A stretch of 64,000 bases of DNA from Bradysia coprophila (Eukaryota > Arthropoda > Insecta > Diptera > Sciaridae): contig NW_023503295.1 of assembly GCF_014529535.1 (NCBI RefSeq), positions 62,001 to 126,000 on the forward strand, given 5' to 3'. Below the pieces are notes generated by a model. The model saw only the letters and a program-made list of their open reading frames with translations. It was not told where the DNA came from and did no database searches. A program made the position numbers and the translations under genes. Positions 11,750 through 24,068 of the stretch are shown one piece after another (within the stretch, counting starts at the first letter, position 1; every line of letters begins with the position of its first letter).

Positions 11750-13105
11750 CACACCGTCAACATCGTCAGGAACGATATTATCGTTTTTTTTGGACGATAC
11801 TATCGTCTAAAAAACGATACTATCGTCTAAAAAACTATAATATCGTTTTTTGGACGATAGTATCGTCTCAAAATCGATATTATCGTTTTTTAGACGATAC
11901 TATCGTCCAAAAAAACGATATTATCGCCCAAAAAGTTTTCATCCAGGACGATAATATCGTCTAAATTGAAAAATTCTAAGATATTGTCTGGACGATAGTA
12001 TCGTTTTCTTGTCGATATTATTGTTCAAAAAACGATATTATCGTTTTCTGGACGATATTACCGTTCTAGAAAATCTATCGGATATTTTCGTTTTCTGTAC
12101 GATAATATCGTCCAAAACGATAATATCGTCCTGGGCGATATTTTCGTTTTTTTAAACGATAGCATCGTCCTGGACGATATTATCGTTTAAGAAAACGATA
12201 ATATCGCCCAGGACGATATTATCGTTTAGTTTTGGGTGGTAATATTGTCCAGGACTCAATTTTACTCAGAGGTGCAGCAAGAACCGAATTCTCTTCCAAA
12301 ATATCGAAAAACAATTGTCAGAGGAAATGACCGACACATCAGTGTTTAAAAAAGGCGTTTAGTTCGTCCCTAAATAATTCATCTTTTTACGAAATGAATA
12401 CCAACTTTGATTGTACATAAAAAGCGTTTTAACACGCCGAGCGATCCAGCCCATTGCCCCGGAGCGAGCCGGGCGCCGGAACGGTGTCGGAACTTAAGAG
12501 TTAATTTTTTTTTCTCGCATCGTCTCATAATTAGTCTGTGTAATTTTTCTATATAAAATTTAAATTTACGGAACCACATGAACCAATTTTTATTAGATTT
12601 TTTAATTAAAACAAAATTAAAAATTAAACATCGTTTGATAAAATATAAAATATTTCATTCAACTGCTCGTCGTTTACAAATGTTCCCATTACACGGGCAG
12701 CATTTGTTCTTTGTATTGCAAGGCTTATGCGTTGTGTCAGGTATTGCTTTGATCGTAGTTCTCCTGTTGACATTTTAAGAAGATTTCCCAACTTTCCAAC
12801 AAAGTCCAAAGCCTCCGCGCATATATATTTGCCGTCTATAAAAAGGTGTTTATCTACAAGATTTTGTGTTTCGTCTTCAACAACCATCCAGAACGATAAT
12901 ATCGCCCAGGATGAAATTTTTTTGGACGATAATATCGTTTTTTAGACGATAGTATCGTCTAAAAAACGATACTATCGTCTAAAAAACGATACTATCGTCT
13001 AAAAAACGATACTATAGTCCATAAAACGATACTATCGTTTTTTAGACGATACTATCGTCTAAAAAACGATAATATCGTTCCTGACGATATTGACCGTGTA
13101 GTTAT
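11750..13105. mobile_element. Element with long arms of ACGATAnTATCGT palindromes
   Basis: The two ends are inverted copies: ACCGTCAACATCGTCAGGAACGA on the left matches the complement of the right end near 13075-13105. The left arm (about 490 bp) and right arm (about 205 bp) consist almost wholly of short palindromes of the form ACGATAATATCGT or ACGATAGTATCGT, joined by C/T plus A-run linkers. The middle (about 12245-12890) is unique and holds a frame on the minus strand. The outline resembles a long-terminal-repeat DNA transposon of MULE or foldback type. No target duplication was fixed. Confidence 0.75.
12624..12887 (-). CDS. Reading frame inside the palindrome-armed element, possibly a transposon-protein fragment
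   Basis: An 87-aa frame starts with ATG immediately inside the right arm and runs to a stop at 12624. Its sequence looks like real protein (LFIDGKYICAEALDFVGKL, then QRISLAIQRTNAARVMGTF). The QRISLAIQR-NAA-V-GTF stretch resembles segments I associate with transposon-borne insect proteins, but I cannot name the family. It is too short to be a complete transposase. It may be a fragment, a captured host exon, or chance. Confidence 0.35.
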   Translation of the reverse strand: MVVEDETQNLVDKHLFIDGKYICAEALDFVGKLGNLLKMSTGELRSKQYLTQRISLAIQRTNAARVMGTFVNDEQLNEIFYILSNDV

Positions 13106-13301
13106 GTCGCCTCATCAGATGATCAATTGAGGAAAAAGCTATTAATTTTCGTAATGAAATTTGATTTAATCCCCCAAAGGCTGATGCTGTAGTCCCTGGA
13201 AAATGCGTACGATTTCGGTAGGCTGTTTTTCAAAAGAATCCCTCTGGCCTTAAGGCCAGTCCATGGTCGCATACATCGCAAACGTGTAAGAAGCCATGAA
13301 C

Positions 13302-14235
13302 TGGCCTTAAGAGTGATATCGCAAAAACATCGAACAAAATCAGACATTTTGGGACAAGGGGTCACAGATATTATTGACACCGCTCATTCGGTTCGTTGAA
13401 CTTTTGCGAGTAAAACGTAGTAAGGGGTCCAAAATCGTTTTCTCGCGATTAGTCGAATAAAACCATTTTAGGAAAAAACGTTTTTAGCTAGCCTTGTATA
13501 GGCCTTGACGAGACGCACATTTTGAGTATACACACCACCAGGTCTATGTTGACCTGTTGGTGATATCAATCATTTTAGGTGAAAAAATAGGTGATTTTCC
13601 CAAGTCCCTGACCAGCTGCAGTGACATAAGTCCGAGAAATGGTATGTATGGTGAGAGAGCCTAGCCTCTGTAGTACCATAATATGGAAAAACATCCTTGG
13701 ATAAGTTTCACTGCAAAGGGTTGGAGCGACTTTAGCGGAAGTCCACCCCAAGCCGACGAAATTTATCCCTTTATTTCGTTTGTTTCTCGCTTTTTTGAGG
13801 TTTTTTGTGCGGCTCTTCATTATTTATTGCTGATAAGAGTGAGATCAACTAAAATAAAGAATTTTTCGATGTATTCACGTGGTTCTTATACTCTTAGAAC
13901 CCAAATTTCGATCTATTTTGGACTATTTTCTACATAAAAGTGGGATATGAAGCATTTTTGGACTTTTTTTTTGTGGCTATTCAATATTTATTTTCAATAA
14001 AATTGTTTCCCAAAATGGTTTTACTCGACTAATCGCGAGAAAACGATTTTGGGCCCCTTTTGGCAGACCCTTACTTTATGACCTCGAGCGTCGACAACAA
14101 AATAAAGTTCACCAAACGTAGTACCACGTTTTACTCGCAACAGTTCAACGAATTGAATGAGCCATAAGTCCATAATATCCGTGACCCCTTGTCCCAAAGT
14201 TGTTCGAAGATTTCGCAATATCACTCTTAAAAGAG
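13302..14235. mobile_element. Foldback element of about 0.93 kb
   Basis: The sequence from CTTAAGAGTGATATCGC (13302) through the GGGACAAGGGGTCAC stretch to TCGCGATTAGTCGA (about 13460) recurs as a diverged reverse complement at about 14020-14235. The centre (13480-14010) is unpaired and contains no recognised protein. Just outside the left end, GGCCTTAAGGCC near 13252 and CTGGCCTTAAG near 13297 suggest an older nested arrangement. No target duplication was confirmed. Confidence 0.65.
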
Positions 14236-14251
14236 TTTTAAACGTCATCTA

Positions 14252-14373
14252 TGTTTACAATCAATTAACTGTTTCCAGTCAATGATATTTTGTCGTAATT
14301 AAATACGCCTTAGCAAATTCAAATTTTCCGCCAAATTAGCATGGATTGAGAATCGTTTAATTGACTGTAAACA
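14252..14373. mobile_element. Short MITE (about 122 bp)
   Basis: Terminal inverted repeats TGTTTACAATCAATTAA and TGTTTACAGTCAATTAAAC (complement of the right end) enclose about 85 bp of unique sequence. It has no coding capacity. A TA-like context flanks the left end. Confidence 0.6.
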
Positions 14374-16332
14374 CCGTTGACTTTTAAGACTCTGGTAAAT
14401 CTAAAATTGTGTTTTCTTGTGATGAACACACTGTGAAATATTTTTAGATCAGCCGTCCTCAAATGACTCGTTTTATGTTCTACTTCGAAGTTTACCCGTT
14501 ACCCCGTTGTTCGTGAAATCATGCTACAACAATTCTTTCAACTGCATAAATTGATCCATAAAGCCAAAATTTTCTTTCACATTCCTTGTATACCAATCGA
14601 TGCACCGCGTAGTTTTTTTTTGTAATTTCTTTTTTACATTTTTCAGCATTTTTTTCTTATTCAAGAAAAAAACAAACTCCAAATGAAAACCATGAATCAC
14701 CCGCAGCGATATCGACATGAAGAATAAATTTTTTGTGCACGAAAAAAAAGGAGAAGAATCTACATAACTGAACAGCTGTAGTTATTAGCGCAAATTGGGA
14801 AGCTAATACGGAAGTCGGAGAGAGTAAATAAATTTCATGAAAATAAATCTGTAAATTATGCATAAAATGATGTATATTATCATCCAAATCGGAAAAGAAT
14901 TTGTTATTCAACACCTCTTCCAGTCGATTAACATTAAACATTTTATGTTTTACACCAAATAATCTTTATTTAATCCCATTTTATCATTCAATAGGTGATT
15001 TCAGCACCTACATCCATACACGTATATTGTATGTATATAAACCTAACCTAACCTAGAGCAGGATAAAAGCAACGCAAAAAAAAGTATCACGTTGTTCATA
15101 ATACCCCTATGTCAATTTGGGTTTACACAAAGTATTAGATGGGATTACAGGAAAATACCACGATATGTGTTTTGCTGAGGAAGAACCAGGCAATGCAGAA
15201 TCAACACACATAACATTAGGAGAGAACAACATAAATCCTTTTGTATTATGGTCTTATCAACACCTCACCTGGAATGTTGTTTGTTGTATTGTGAGTTACG
15301 TTATAGTGTCATGTACAGAGAGTGTTAAGGGGTTTGAACCCCGAGCTCTTGTATTAAATTGTAATTAAATTTATCAGGAAAATTAATTGAAGCCAATTTT
15401 GAGGGAATGTATTAATGTTTGTTGCGTTTGCTGTGTATAGTCTATTGAAAATGTGACTACCGTTTTGTAAGAATGGCTGGTGTGTGTGTGTGTGTCTATG
15501 CGGTTTGTTGTGTGTTTTGTTGGTAAGTTTAAGATTTCATTGTGTTTAGTTAAATAATTTTGTTGCGGACAGAAAAGGGTTGTTGCTCGCATTCATTTGA
15601 GAGTTATGGAGGTATAATAAACTGAGAGAATTTATGTGAGTAATTATGTGATGTGCATCGGATAGTCAGAATACATTTTTCTTGTCTGTTGAAGCATGGA
15701 TCGCACTAAACTCCATTTCTGAGTCGATTCATCCGTTTACTGGGCAATTAAACAAGAGCCAATGAATCAAAATGAATCTTTGAGAGAAAACTGTGTATTA
15801 AACGGTGACAAGATTGAATCTCCTCCGTTTACAAAAACGTTCTCCGTGTTCATTCCCCGTTTAAGTTCATATTCCACTCAACAAAAAGAGCCGTAAGAGA
15901 GCGGAGCTGTCAAATAAACAAAGGAAAAATTGAAAAAAATTCAATTTTGTCTTTCACACGGAGCACTTTTTGGGTAAGTTGAAACGAAGTTATTACGATC
16001 TAAAATTGAGCATGATTCAATCGTTTAGTACGCAGTTGTCTCTCAAATAGTATAGTATGTTGCCAGGAACAAAAAAGTTTGTTTTTGACCCAGATGGTCA
16101 AAAACAAACCGGCTTTTAGTATTCAGAGAGAGCATGAATTGCTCTCGCTGAGCTCTGTAAAGATGAAAAGAGAGCTATTTTGGTAAATTTGTGTGCGTGT
16201 CTGCCGATAATGGGCTGGAATATAACAATATTGCGTAAAATAGAAATTTAAACTATGCCGTACAGCGACAAAAAATAGAATAGCAGAACTGAGCGAATCC
16301 TCTCTTTAAATCTATATCTGTAAGAGTGAGTA
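14374..16332. other. Intergenic stretch, no gene seen
   Basis: This holds a short run of AACCTAACCTAACC near 15043-15056, a GT run near 15478-15495, and a hairpin at about 16077-16108 with 14-bp arms GTTTGTTTTTGACC and its complement around CAGAT. The 83-aa plus frame at 15117-15368 shows no recognisable domain. Confidence 0.45.
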
Positions 16333-16441
16333 CAGTAATTTCCGGTGAATTTCACTGTGAAAATATTGCCAGGTCTACCCGTATACTTTATATGGGTAGA
16401 CCTGTCAAAATTCACTGGTTAAACTTAACGAAGAATTACTG
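16333..16441. mobile_element. Tc1/mariner-type MITE (109 bp)
   Basis: The element begins CAGTAATTT and ends AATTACTG, flanked on each side by TA (16331-16332 and 16442-16443), the usual Tc1/mariner target. Internally CAGGTCTACCCGTATA pairs with TATGGGTAGACCTG, so the whole unit can fold. It is too short to code. Confidence 0.75.
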
Positions 16442-16443
16442 TA

Positions 16444-17389
16444 CGAGCTCTTAGTCACGACATTTGTTTACGATAAATCCGTATGTCACCAAAATTTCTT
16501 AGACATACGGTGGAAGAAATGTAAGAAGTTACATTTTCAACAATAGATTTACACGTTATAATACATATGCATACGTAAACGTCGTAACGTCGGTAATGCA
16601 TGTGGAACGAATAGCGTCGATTGGATTGTAATTGTTACTTCTTATAACTCCGAGACTGTATCACCAACTCGACCGATGAAAATTTCACATTTCGTACAAT
16701 TAGTTATTTAATCAACCTTGAGGTCTCAAGCCTCTTGTTTCAACGGTTGTTCCACATTTTAATGCATGCTTTTCGTATGATTTATGATAATCCCTCCTTT
16801 GTGAATGGATGATGGAAACAGCTATCCAATGGTCGGTGAAACAACGCACAACCCCATTTACAATTTCATAGGTTCTAATAGCTGATAAGTATATTAAATT
16901 CCACGTTTTCATTTATTTCAATTAGCCGATGAAAAGAGGAAGATAAAAATAGATAAAAAAAGAGAACTTCGCATTATAGTTTTATCACGTTTTTCAAATA
17001 AACGTTATTCTATAGTCGGTGAACATCTGCTGCGGAAAACTTTATTTTCTTCATAATCCTTTTCATGAGCTTACAGATCGTGATAGAAGAGACGGTTCAA
17101 GATAAATGTGAATTGAATTAAAAAAAATATTGTGTCAGTGTTACGGGTTGTACGCGTTCCAAACTTGGACGGTTTACCGTTAACTCGGATACAACATACC
17201 AAAAGCAATTAATTGAGCATTTCGTGGAAAAAGAAGAAGAATTAAATGGTTTTTTTTTTCGTCGTGTCATTTCTCTTGTAGAAACGAATTTATGGAAGAT
17301 CTACCGGATGATGTATTGTAGATGAGTTTGCATTGCTTTTGTGTAACCAAAAATGTAAGAATGAAGAGATTTTCCTCAGGACATTTAGA
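16444..17389. other. No gene seen
   Basis: AT-rich sequence. The 66-aa minus frame at 16712-16912 has no supporting feature. Confidence 0.45.
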
Positions 17390-18650
17390 TAGCGATTCCT
17401 AGCATGTTCTGCGTTCTACCTTGAGTCTCACATTCCTCATATATAAGCGCAGTTAGATTTAGATTTAATCAGTTAGGGTGATCATTTCTGATCAATGCAC
17501 ACAGATCATGGGATCCTTTGTGCTACCCTGTCATCATGAAAATCTTGAAGCCCTTTTCAGGACCTCATCTCCTTCTCAACCTATTGCCTTACGCTCTACA
17601 CGAATCACTCCAGGCGAGCAAGCTGATCCCTATGATTAGGTACCAAAATGATAGCCAATCCTTAGGGCAGAAAGCAAAGAGTGACTGGCGTCAACCCCGT
17701 TTCATTAGACTGTAAATTCTAGAAAGCCACTGGGAGGACAGCTGTGTCTCACCCCTTAGACCTTACACTAATGACAGCGAGTAAGGCAACATTGTCGCCC
17801 GAATCACAGTCCTTGTCTTTGGGATTGATAAAGCCTGTGATTTACATTCCGCTCGATATTAACCTGGTCCAGTCTCATATTTTATAAGACTAGCCCGTTC
17901 GAACGTAAACTTTCTCTGCAGTGGGCCAATATGAAAGCCGAGCCAGACAGAAGCGTCACTCAGCAGCGCGCCACGAAAAGGTCAACCGCCAAGCTTTACC
18001 ACTATTTAGCCCAAAAGCCCTTACTTCCAAATTAGACTGACGGACGAGCCACCTTTGAGACGAGGACCTTCGGTGCAAAAAGCGAAATGACAGCGTGTCC
18101 AGACGATGGCACACCACTGAATAGCACAACGACCCGACACGGCGACCATATCGTCCCTTTGCAAAGAGTTTTGCACAACATGGAATACATTCCTCGAATA
18201 TTAATACAGAGAGATGTACCCTCATCGAGTGTGCGTTGTCTTTGCGAGGAATCAAAATAAAAGCCGGGAAAAACTAGCATCTCTCAGCGGCATAACACCA
18301 CCAACCCATCCGTCGACCTTGTCCACTCTACAGCCCGAAAGCCTAAGCTTTATGAATAGTCCGGATCATTTTACTCATATAGAAACAAAATAGGACCCAG
18401 CCACATCAGTGAGTAAACTTTTAGACCATGAACCAGCCGAGAGCTAAAGCTGGCGAGTGAGGCGAAGTAACTAAGAGTCCTGGCAGTGACACACCACTGA
18501 GAAGAGTACCAATCTCGCCAAGCCTTCCTAATGTCTCCTCGCAAAGAAATTCAGCTCACAGCGTCCAAAAATTCACCGAAGTATGTAACCTATAACGTTC
18601 GAAATAGGGCAGACCTCGTATCCATAAATAATCATTTACCAAGGTCAGGT
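17390..18650 (+). other. GC-richer island, possible old LTR or retroelement remnant
   Basis: Base composition is clearly more balanced here than in the surrounding AT-rich DNA. A TATA-like CATATATAAGCGCAGTTAG lies at about 17437-17456, a core-promoter arrangement often seen in insect LTRs. No primer-binding site, second LTR copy or gag/pol frame is visible, and the overlapping 99-aa and 82-aa minus frames match nothing I recognise. A solo LTR, another transposon remnant or a non-coding gene all remain possible. Confidence 0.3.
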
Positions 18651-20722
18651 CAGACTTAGATCAGTTTCACACGATCTGAATTTATTGCTCTAAAAAATCG
18701 GATTATACTTGAACACAAAATCGTTGGAAACACTTTGTGCTAACGTTAGTAGCGTGCGTGACGTGAGTCGAATACATTTTTTTAAGGGGCGAAGGGAGTT
18801 AGATATTAAATTTTGAAATGATGTAGAAGTGGGAAAAGTTTGTTCAAAAAATTCGCAGATTTCGGGCTTAACACTGTTTCATTGCGAATTCGGAAATAAG
18901 GCCTTTTGAAACGTGAAGAAATCACACTCCAGGAAAAAAGTTAATTTTTTGACAAATTTCGAGATTTCGGGCATTAGCGTTACAAAATGTCAGTAAAAAA
19001 AATTACGTCACACGTCAAACGCTCTTCAGTCCGCAAAGAAAACTTTTCATTTTTTAGAAGTTCCGTTTCCTGAACTTTTAAATCTTTCTAATACGAAAAA
19101 CGATAGAACACTCCTCTGTCTGGTCATGTAGCATTGTCACCTCACACTTCCATCTCCTCAGGGGGACGGCATGTATGAGTAAATCCGTAGTTATAACTAC
19201 ACAATGCAGATAAGAAACGAAAATTTATTCAATCTGACCGAAGTGGCTCGAAAAAGAAAACATTGAATAAACAATATCGCCACACACCACACAATTCCTT
19301 CATTTAATGGTGAAACGACAAATTGAATGATTCCAATAAATCATCGTAACATCGAAATCGATAAGATTCAATGAAAGCAAAAGTATGACAAATCTTTCAA
19401 CATCCGTCAGATGAGGATTACAGAATGAAAGTTATATATAGAGAGAATGGCAGAAGGACATGAGTGTGCGAGGAAAAAAAAAGAAGAAGAGATTGAAATA
19501 AAATATGAGATGGTCAAGTACAATAAAACACATGAATTTCTTAACGGTTGCTGGATTTGGCACAATGAATATTATTTGTGAGTTTGATCGATGTCATTTT
19601 GGAGCTTTAATTATATAACCTAATCTGTAATGCATGGAATGTATACGTTCAATACGTGGCATTAGATGTACCGTTTTTCGTATAGATATCCATGAATCAT
19701 GATCTTTAACATAATATTACTATCAAATTTGTAAAATGCTGTAAAACTGACTAAAAATCTGGACTGGGAATATTTTAATGTATACGTATCTCGTCGCGGC
19801 GTCACTATAAATTTTAAGTTGAATTTAACGCCAAGATCGTACTAGGAAGCTCGTTTAAACAAATTACCTTTAATGGCATTTTTATGGAACATTTTGTTAC
19901 AGTCTTATATGATGAAAGATGGTGTCGTTGAAAGTGGAAGACGAAGAAAAGAAAGAAAGAAAAAAGAAAAACGAACGAACGAAAATGTTCTCTCAATATT
20001 GCAATAAAATTGAAAAATGTTCCATTCGCTTTGGAGAATTTTATCAACGATTTTTACACATTTTCTTGTGGCTTAGAAAGTTTAAACAGGTACATACGGA
20101 ATTATATGCATAAAACGTTTTCATTTCACAGAAAACAAACACAATTTTCAAACTTTGCCACCGGTTTGCATGTAGAAAATTGAGTTTTTTTTTATCCACT
20201 TTTCCATTTAAACTCCCACCTTACATACATAATGGGTTACATTATTGTACGATGAGATATGAAAAATTACTGCTGTCATACCAGACAAGAATCATGAGGC
20301 CATTTGCCATTTTTAATTTCATTTGAAATTTATTGGATACTTTCGAGTATCGCTCATGTATATCTATTACACCTTATACCGTATACACGTTGGGGTGAGA
20401 TGAGGAATTTATTAAAATTATAATGTACGTACGGTGTGTGTGTGTGTGTGCTTGCAAACAATAATAATATAAATGGCTGACGTTTGATATGTAAACTTGG
20501 GCAGTAGACGAATAATTTGAATTTATACGAAAGAAAATAATAATTTCTCTGGAAGTATGGAAGTTATGAATCAATCCGAAGTGAATTTATGATTTCCGTT
20601 TCAGGTGGAAAAAAAGGAGTCTGTTTGGGGTTAGGAACAATGCAAATGCAAACAATAGGATATGGGAAACAATTTCATTTTGAAACGAAACATTCGAAAG
20701 GAAAATTCATGAAACATTTTAT
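18651..20722. other. No gene seen
   Basis: AT-rich DNA with a GT run near 20431-20450. The minus frames at 19814-20047 and 20374-20574 are low-complexity or microsatellite-driven. Confidence 0.45.
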
Positions 20723-20724
20723 TA

Positions 20725-20802
20725 CATGCTTATGCACGGTTAAGTGCACTTGCCGTCACTGTTTGTGACAGTGAAAATGCACTTACCGTACACAAAAGCA
20801 TG
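20725..20802. mobile_element. Small foldback repeat
   Basis: An imperfect palindrome: CATGCTTATGCACGGTTAAG on the left pairs with the complement of CTTACCGTACACAAAAGCATG on the right, with CAC(T)GT at the centre. It is the first of four foldbacks within about 470 bp. Confidence 0.6.
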
Positions 20803-20809
20803 TAAATGG

Positions 20810-20941
20810 ATTTTTCTGTATACGTGAGAGTGTATTGGTGAGCTATGACATGAATCGGTCGGTAGGGAAAGCAAACGGTCGAGAAGGAAAGTAACGGTTG
20901 GGAAGGAATGCACCAACACACTCTCACTATTACAGAAAAAT
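20810..20941. mobile_element. Small MITE with 32-bp inverted ends
   Basis: The ends ATTTTTCTGTATACGTGAG and, as complement, ATTTTTCTGTAATAGTGAG continue inward through AGTGTnTTGGTG. The middle carries three loose copies of a CGGTnGGnAAGGAAA motif. It has no coding capacity. Confidence 0.65.
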
Positions 20942-20994
20942 ATCTTTCAAAATACATCTTGTGTGTATTGGGGTATGTTGAAATATACTATCAA

Positions 20995-21072
20995 TCACTC
21001 GCTCCCGGGAAATGAGTCATTACTTCGTTAACATGAGCGTTGTAACTCTTTTCTCGGGAGCTTGGCGAGTGA
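20995..21072. mobile_element. Small foldback repeat
   Basis: TCACTCGCTCCCGGGAAA at the left pairs with the complement of TTTCTCGGGAGCTTGGCGAGTGA at the right, enclosing about 37 bp. Confidence 0.6.
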
Positions 21073-21147
21073 AATAACTTAGGCAATTGTTTGGAGATTT
21101 CTATTTTGTCTTGTTTGGTTGCATCCCCTATCTTCTGCTCGAGCTGC

Positions 21148-21192
21148 AAACGTCACACTCACACTTGGTAAAAGTGTGTAAAAGTGACGTTT
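21148..21192. repeat. Hairpin
   Basis: AAACGTCACACTCACACTT pairs with AAGTGTGTAAAAGTGACGTTT around a short GGTA loop. It is the last of the cluster of four palindromes. Confidence 0.6.
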
Positions 21193-23350
21193 GTAAAAAT
21201 GAGAATCCAATCCATTACAATTTTCCTCCCAACTTGGGTCAAAATAGAACTTTGCGTAATGTGAAGATTGTCAACTCCAGGCGAAGCCGAGATTTACCAT
21301 ACATTGGTACAATATTCTAAAATGTTGGGAAAATAGCTTTCATAGGGAGAGGGGTAGTGTTCGGCTGTACAGACGACAAACATCGTTTACAATTTAAAAG
21401 CGCAAATACTTCAACATGTCGCATTTTAATTTCTTCCGTAATATCTATAAGCATAAGAGGAGAGGAGCGGCACAGGCAAAAATTAAACAGGCATCTTTTC
21501 GGCGGGCCAGTTTTCCCAATTTATTATATTGGAGGAGTAAATGGAAAGGACAAACTTTAGTTTTGCATGATGTTGACCACGACGATTTTGATTAACAGTG
21601 GTAAAACACAGACAATGCTAAAAGTGGCTACGTGATGGTGCGTCGGACATTTAGTATATCATCATTTCGTTGGTTAATTATTCATTTTATTTGAATTTTG
21701 CGCAAAATTTAATTTCGAAATAAATTGCTTAGACAAAGAAAGTTGCGAACTTGAACCGCATTATCCCGACTCCATAGTCCATACTTGTCACTTCGACACC
21801 ATCGACTAAAAATAACCTACAACTACTCTAGCTCTAAGAGACAGTGCAGTGTTGTAGTATGAACGTTATTTACCATCTACACTCTATGTACTCTGGATGG
21901 GTTCAATAAATTTTATTCCACCATTTCTCATTTTAAATCCAATTATGCTAAACTCTCAATTTGCCTGCCTGGTTCATTGTAGCTACTAACAGCGGAATTA
22001 ACTTCGAACCAACAGTCCTTAAAATTCAATGTCTGTAATTAACCTCTTATGAAAAGATATATTTTCCATTCAAGACAATTTCAATAGAAAATTATATTCT
22101 TATTTAACAAGCATATATGTGGATGTGTGTGGCAGTGGTAATGTCTATTTAACATTTTAACATATTTTAATATCGAAAATAATGAAACGAACATTCGTAT
22201 ATTTTACTACACTATATGTATGGCAAGTAATAAGTATGCATTGTATTTTCCACCCAGCGAAGTCCTTTTAGAAATAGATAGAGAGAGAGAGGAGAGAAAT
22301 TTCCTATACCCACCTTTCATTCACATTTTCACATTTCGGTGCTGAAATTATAAAATTACTTCTCCTTCACTTAACTAATTATTTAAAATCTTTGAAATGC
22401 GAAAATTTTGGATGAGTGTTTTTGAAAGATAAGTTTTGTTTTGTTGCTGGTGCCATTACGAAGAATGGAAGAGATTGTTAAATATATTGAGAGTTAAAAT
22501 TATGTCTGCACTTTATTAGTTATAATTTCCACACAGTCAGCACCGCGATTAAAATCGCTCAAATAGCCAACGATATTTATTTAAATAAGAACACAATTCC
22601 GGTTCATATTTTCACCGTTTGTGGGTTGTATGTGAAATTACCTTTATCTGGTTAGTGTGATGAATGCCAGGGCCGAACTTGCTACGTGATGGCGCATCGA
22701 GCATATACGTCCATCATCATTTCATTGGATATTAATTATTCATTTTTACTTAAATTTGAATTTTGCGCAAAATTGAAATTCGTAATAGATTGCACGGTTG
22801 ACATTTCTTCCTGGTTCCTTTAAATTTTCGCCAGATTTCCCCGATTTTCCTAAAAATCTTACCTATTTTTCCGAAAGAAGTTTTCTGGAAAATATGGGAA
22901 AATTGGGAAAATATTGGGAAGAAAATGGAAAACTTTGGAAGAAAATATTTCCCTAAGAATAGTCCCTAGTCTTTTCTGCTCAAAATAGACGAAACATTCC
23001 GAATCTGATTAAATAAAATTTTTCATTGTTTAAAACAGTGTCGCTTTTGACGCTTAACGAAATTAAAACAATGAATTTGATCGAAACATATAGATCATTT
23101 TCATGACCTTGTAAACGTCAGACACGATCTCAGAGCTGTCAGACATGTCGAAAAATAACGAATGAATTGAACGAACGATTTTCATGTAAAAACCAGTAAA
23201 TTGAACGCAGTCAACGTCGATTAATTGAGGTTAAGGAGTACTGGACGAAACATTTAGTGGGGTTACGTTGACGAGTACCGTATAATGAAAATGATCTTTT
23301 CTCAATGATTCGTTTCTTTTCAGCATTAGATCAATTTGCGAACTGTCAAC
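21193..23350. other. Intergenic stretch with a dispersed duplicate
   Basis: About 115 bp beginning GCTACGTGATGG at 21627 recurs, diverged, at about 22681-22798. Both copies share CATCATTTCnTTGG, ATTATTCATTTT and TTTTGCGCAAAATT. This is an unnamed dispersed repeat; no gene was found. Confidence 0.5.
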
Positions 23351-24068
23351 TGCCGCGACCAATGACATAATAGTGGGATAGACAGGCCTTCTATGTAAAT
23401 ATTTTGTTCAATCGGTGAAGCAAAAGCAAATACGAAATATTCAAGTGTGTGCGTGAGTACCTTAAATTTATGGTTCTTACGTATTTTCGTACTTATTTTG
23501 AAATATAGGCGCGAAGGAAATTTGTATTTTCACTCTTTCTTCGAAATTGGTTTAAAGCATTTCTTTCTTTGAAAATTAAATATTTATCGAACTGAAATTT
23601 TTATTTCATGTAAACAATCTCTCATTGTCCCCAAAATTGAACTAATTTTATGATTTTTTCTCCTTTTCGATCGAATGTTTTTTTTAATTAGAAATCTTGA
23701 CGATCGGAGAATTCAATCAGTTGGCTGAATTTATAAACTTTCACGGTCAGTAGTCACGCATAATAAAAATGTTAGCATCGTCACAATTAAAATGTCGGGA
23801 CATTTCTTTTTAAAAATTATAAAATTTGTCAGAAAATGTGTGTAATTAGGTAGTGAACTGTTTATGTGTAATTGATAGTAGCAGCTATCGTTTCAAGTGG
23901 TCAAAGTTGATTTCGAAAAGTCTGCAACAGTTTCGCCGACTTGTCAAAAATAATTGGAATGTGTAAGTGTGTGTGTCTCAAGTGTATATTACACAGAGTT
24001 TACTTTAGCTTCACGATTTCGTCTACGTAATTCCTCTCTATCCCACTATTATCTCATTGGCCGCGACA
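23351..24068. mobile_element. TIR element of about 0.72 kb
   Basis: The inverted ends are about 32 bp: TGCCGCGACCAATGACATAA and, as complement, TGTCGCGGCCAATGAGATAA, both continuing TAGTGGGATAGA. The interior is AT-rich and has no coding frame. No target duplication is evident, so exact limits could shift by a few bases. Confidence 0.65.

Noticed and set aside
15043..15056. Possible telomere repeat (AACCT)n
   Set aside because: Only about three units, and dipterans generally lack TTAGG telomeres; a chance or short simple repeat.
18032..18280. Overlapping 82-aa and 99-aa minus frames in the GC-richer island
   Set aside because: Neither shows a domain, start context or codon pattern; longer open frames are expected by chance where GC is higher.
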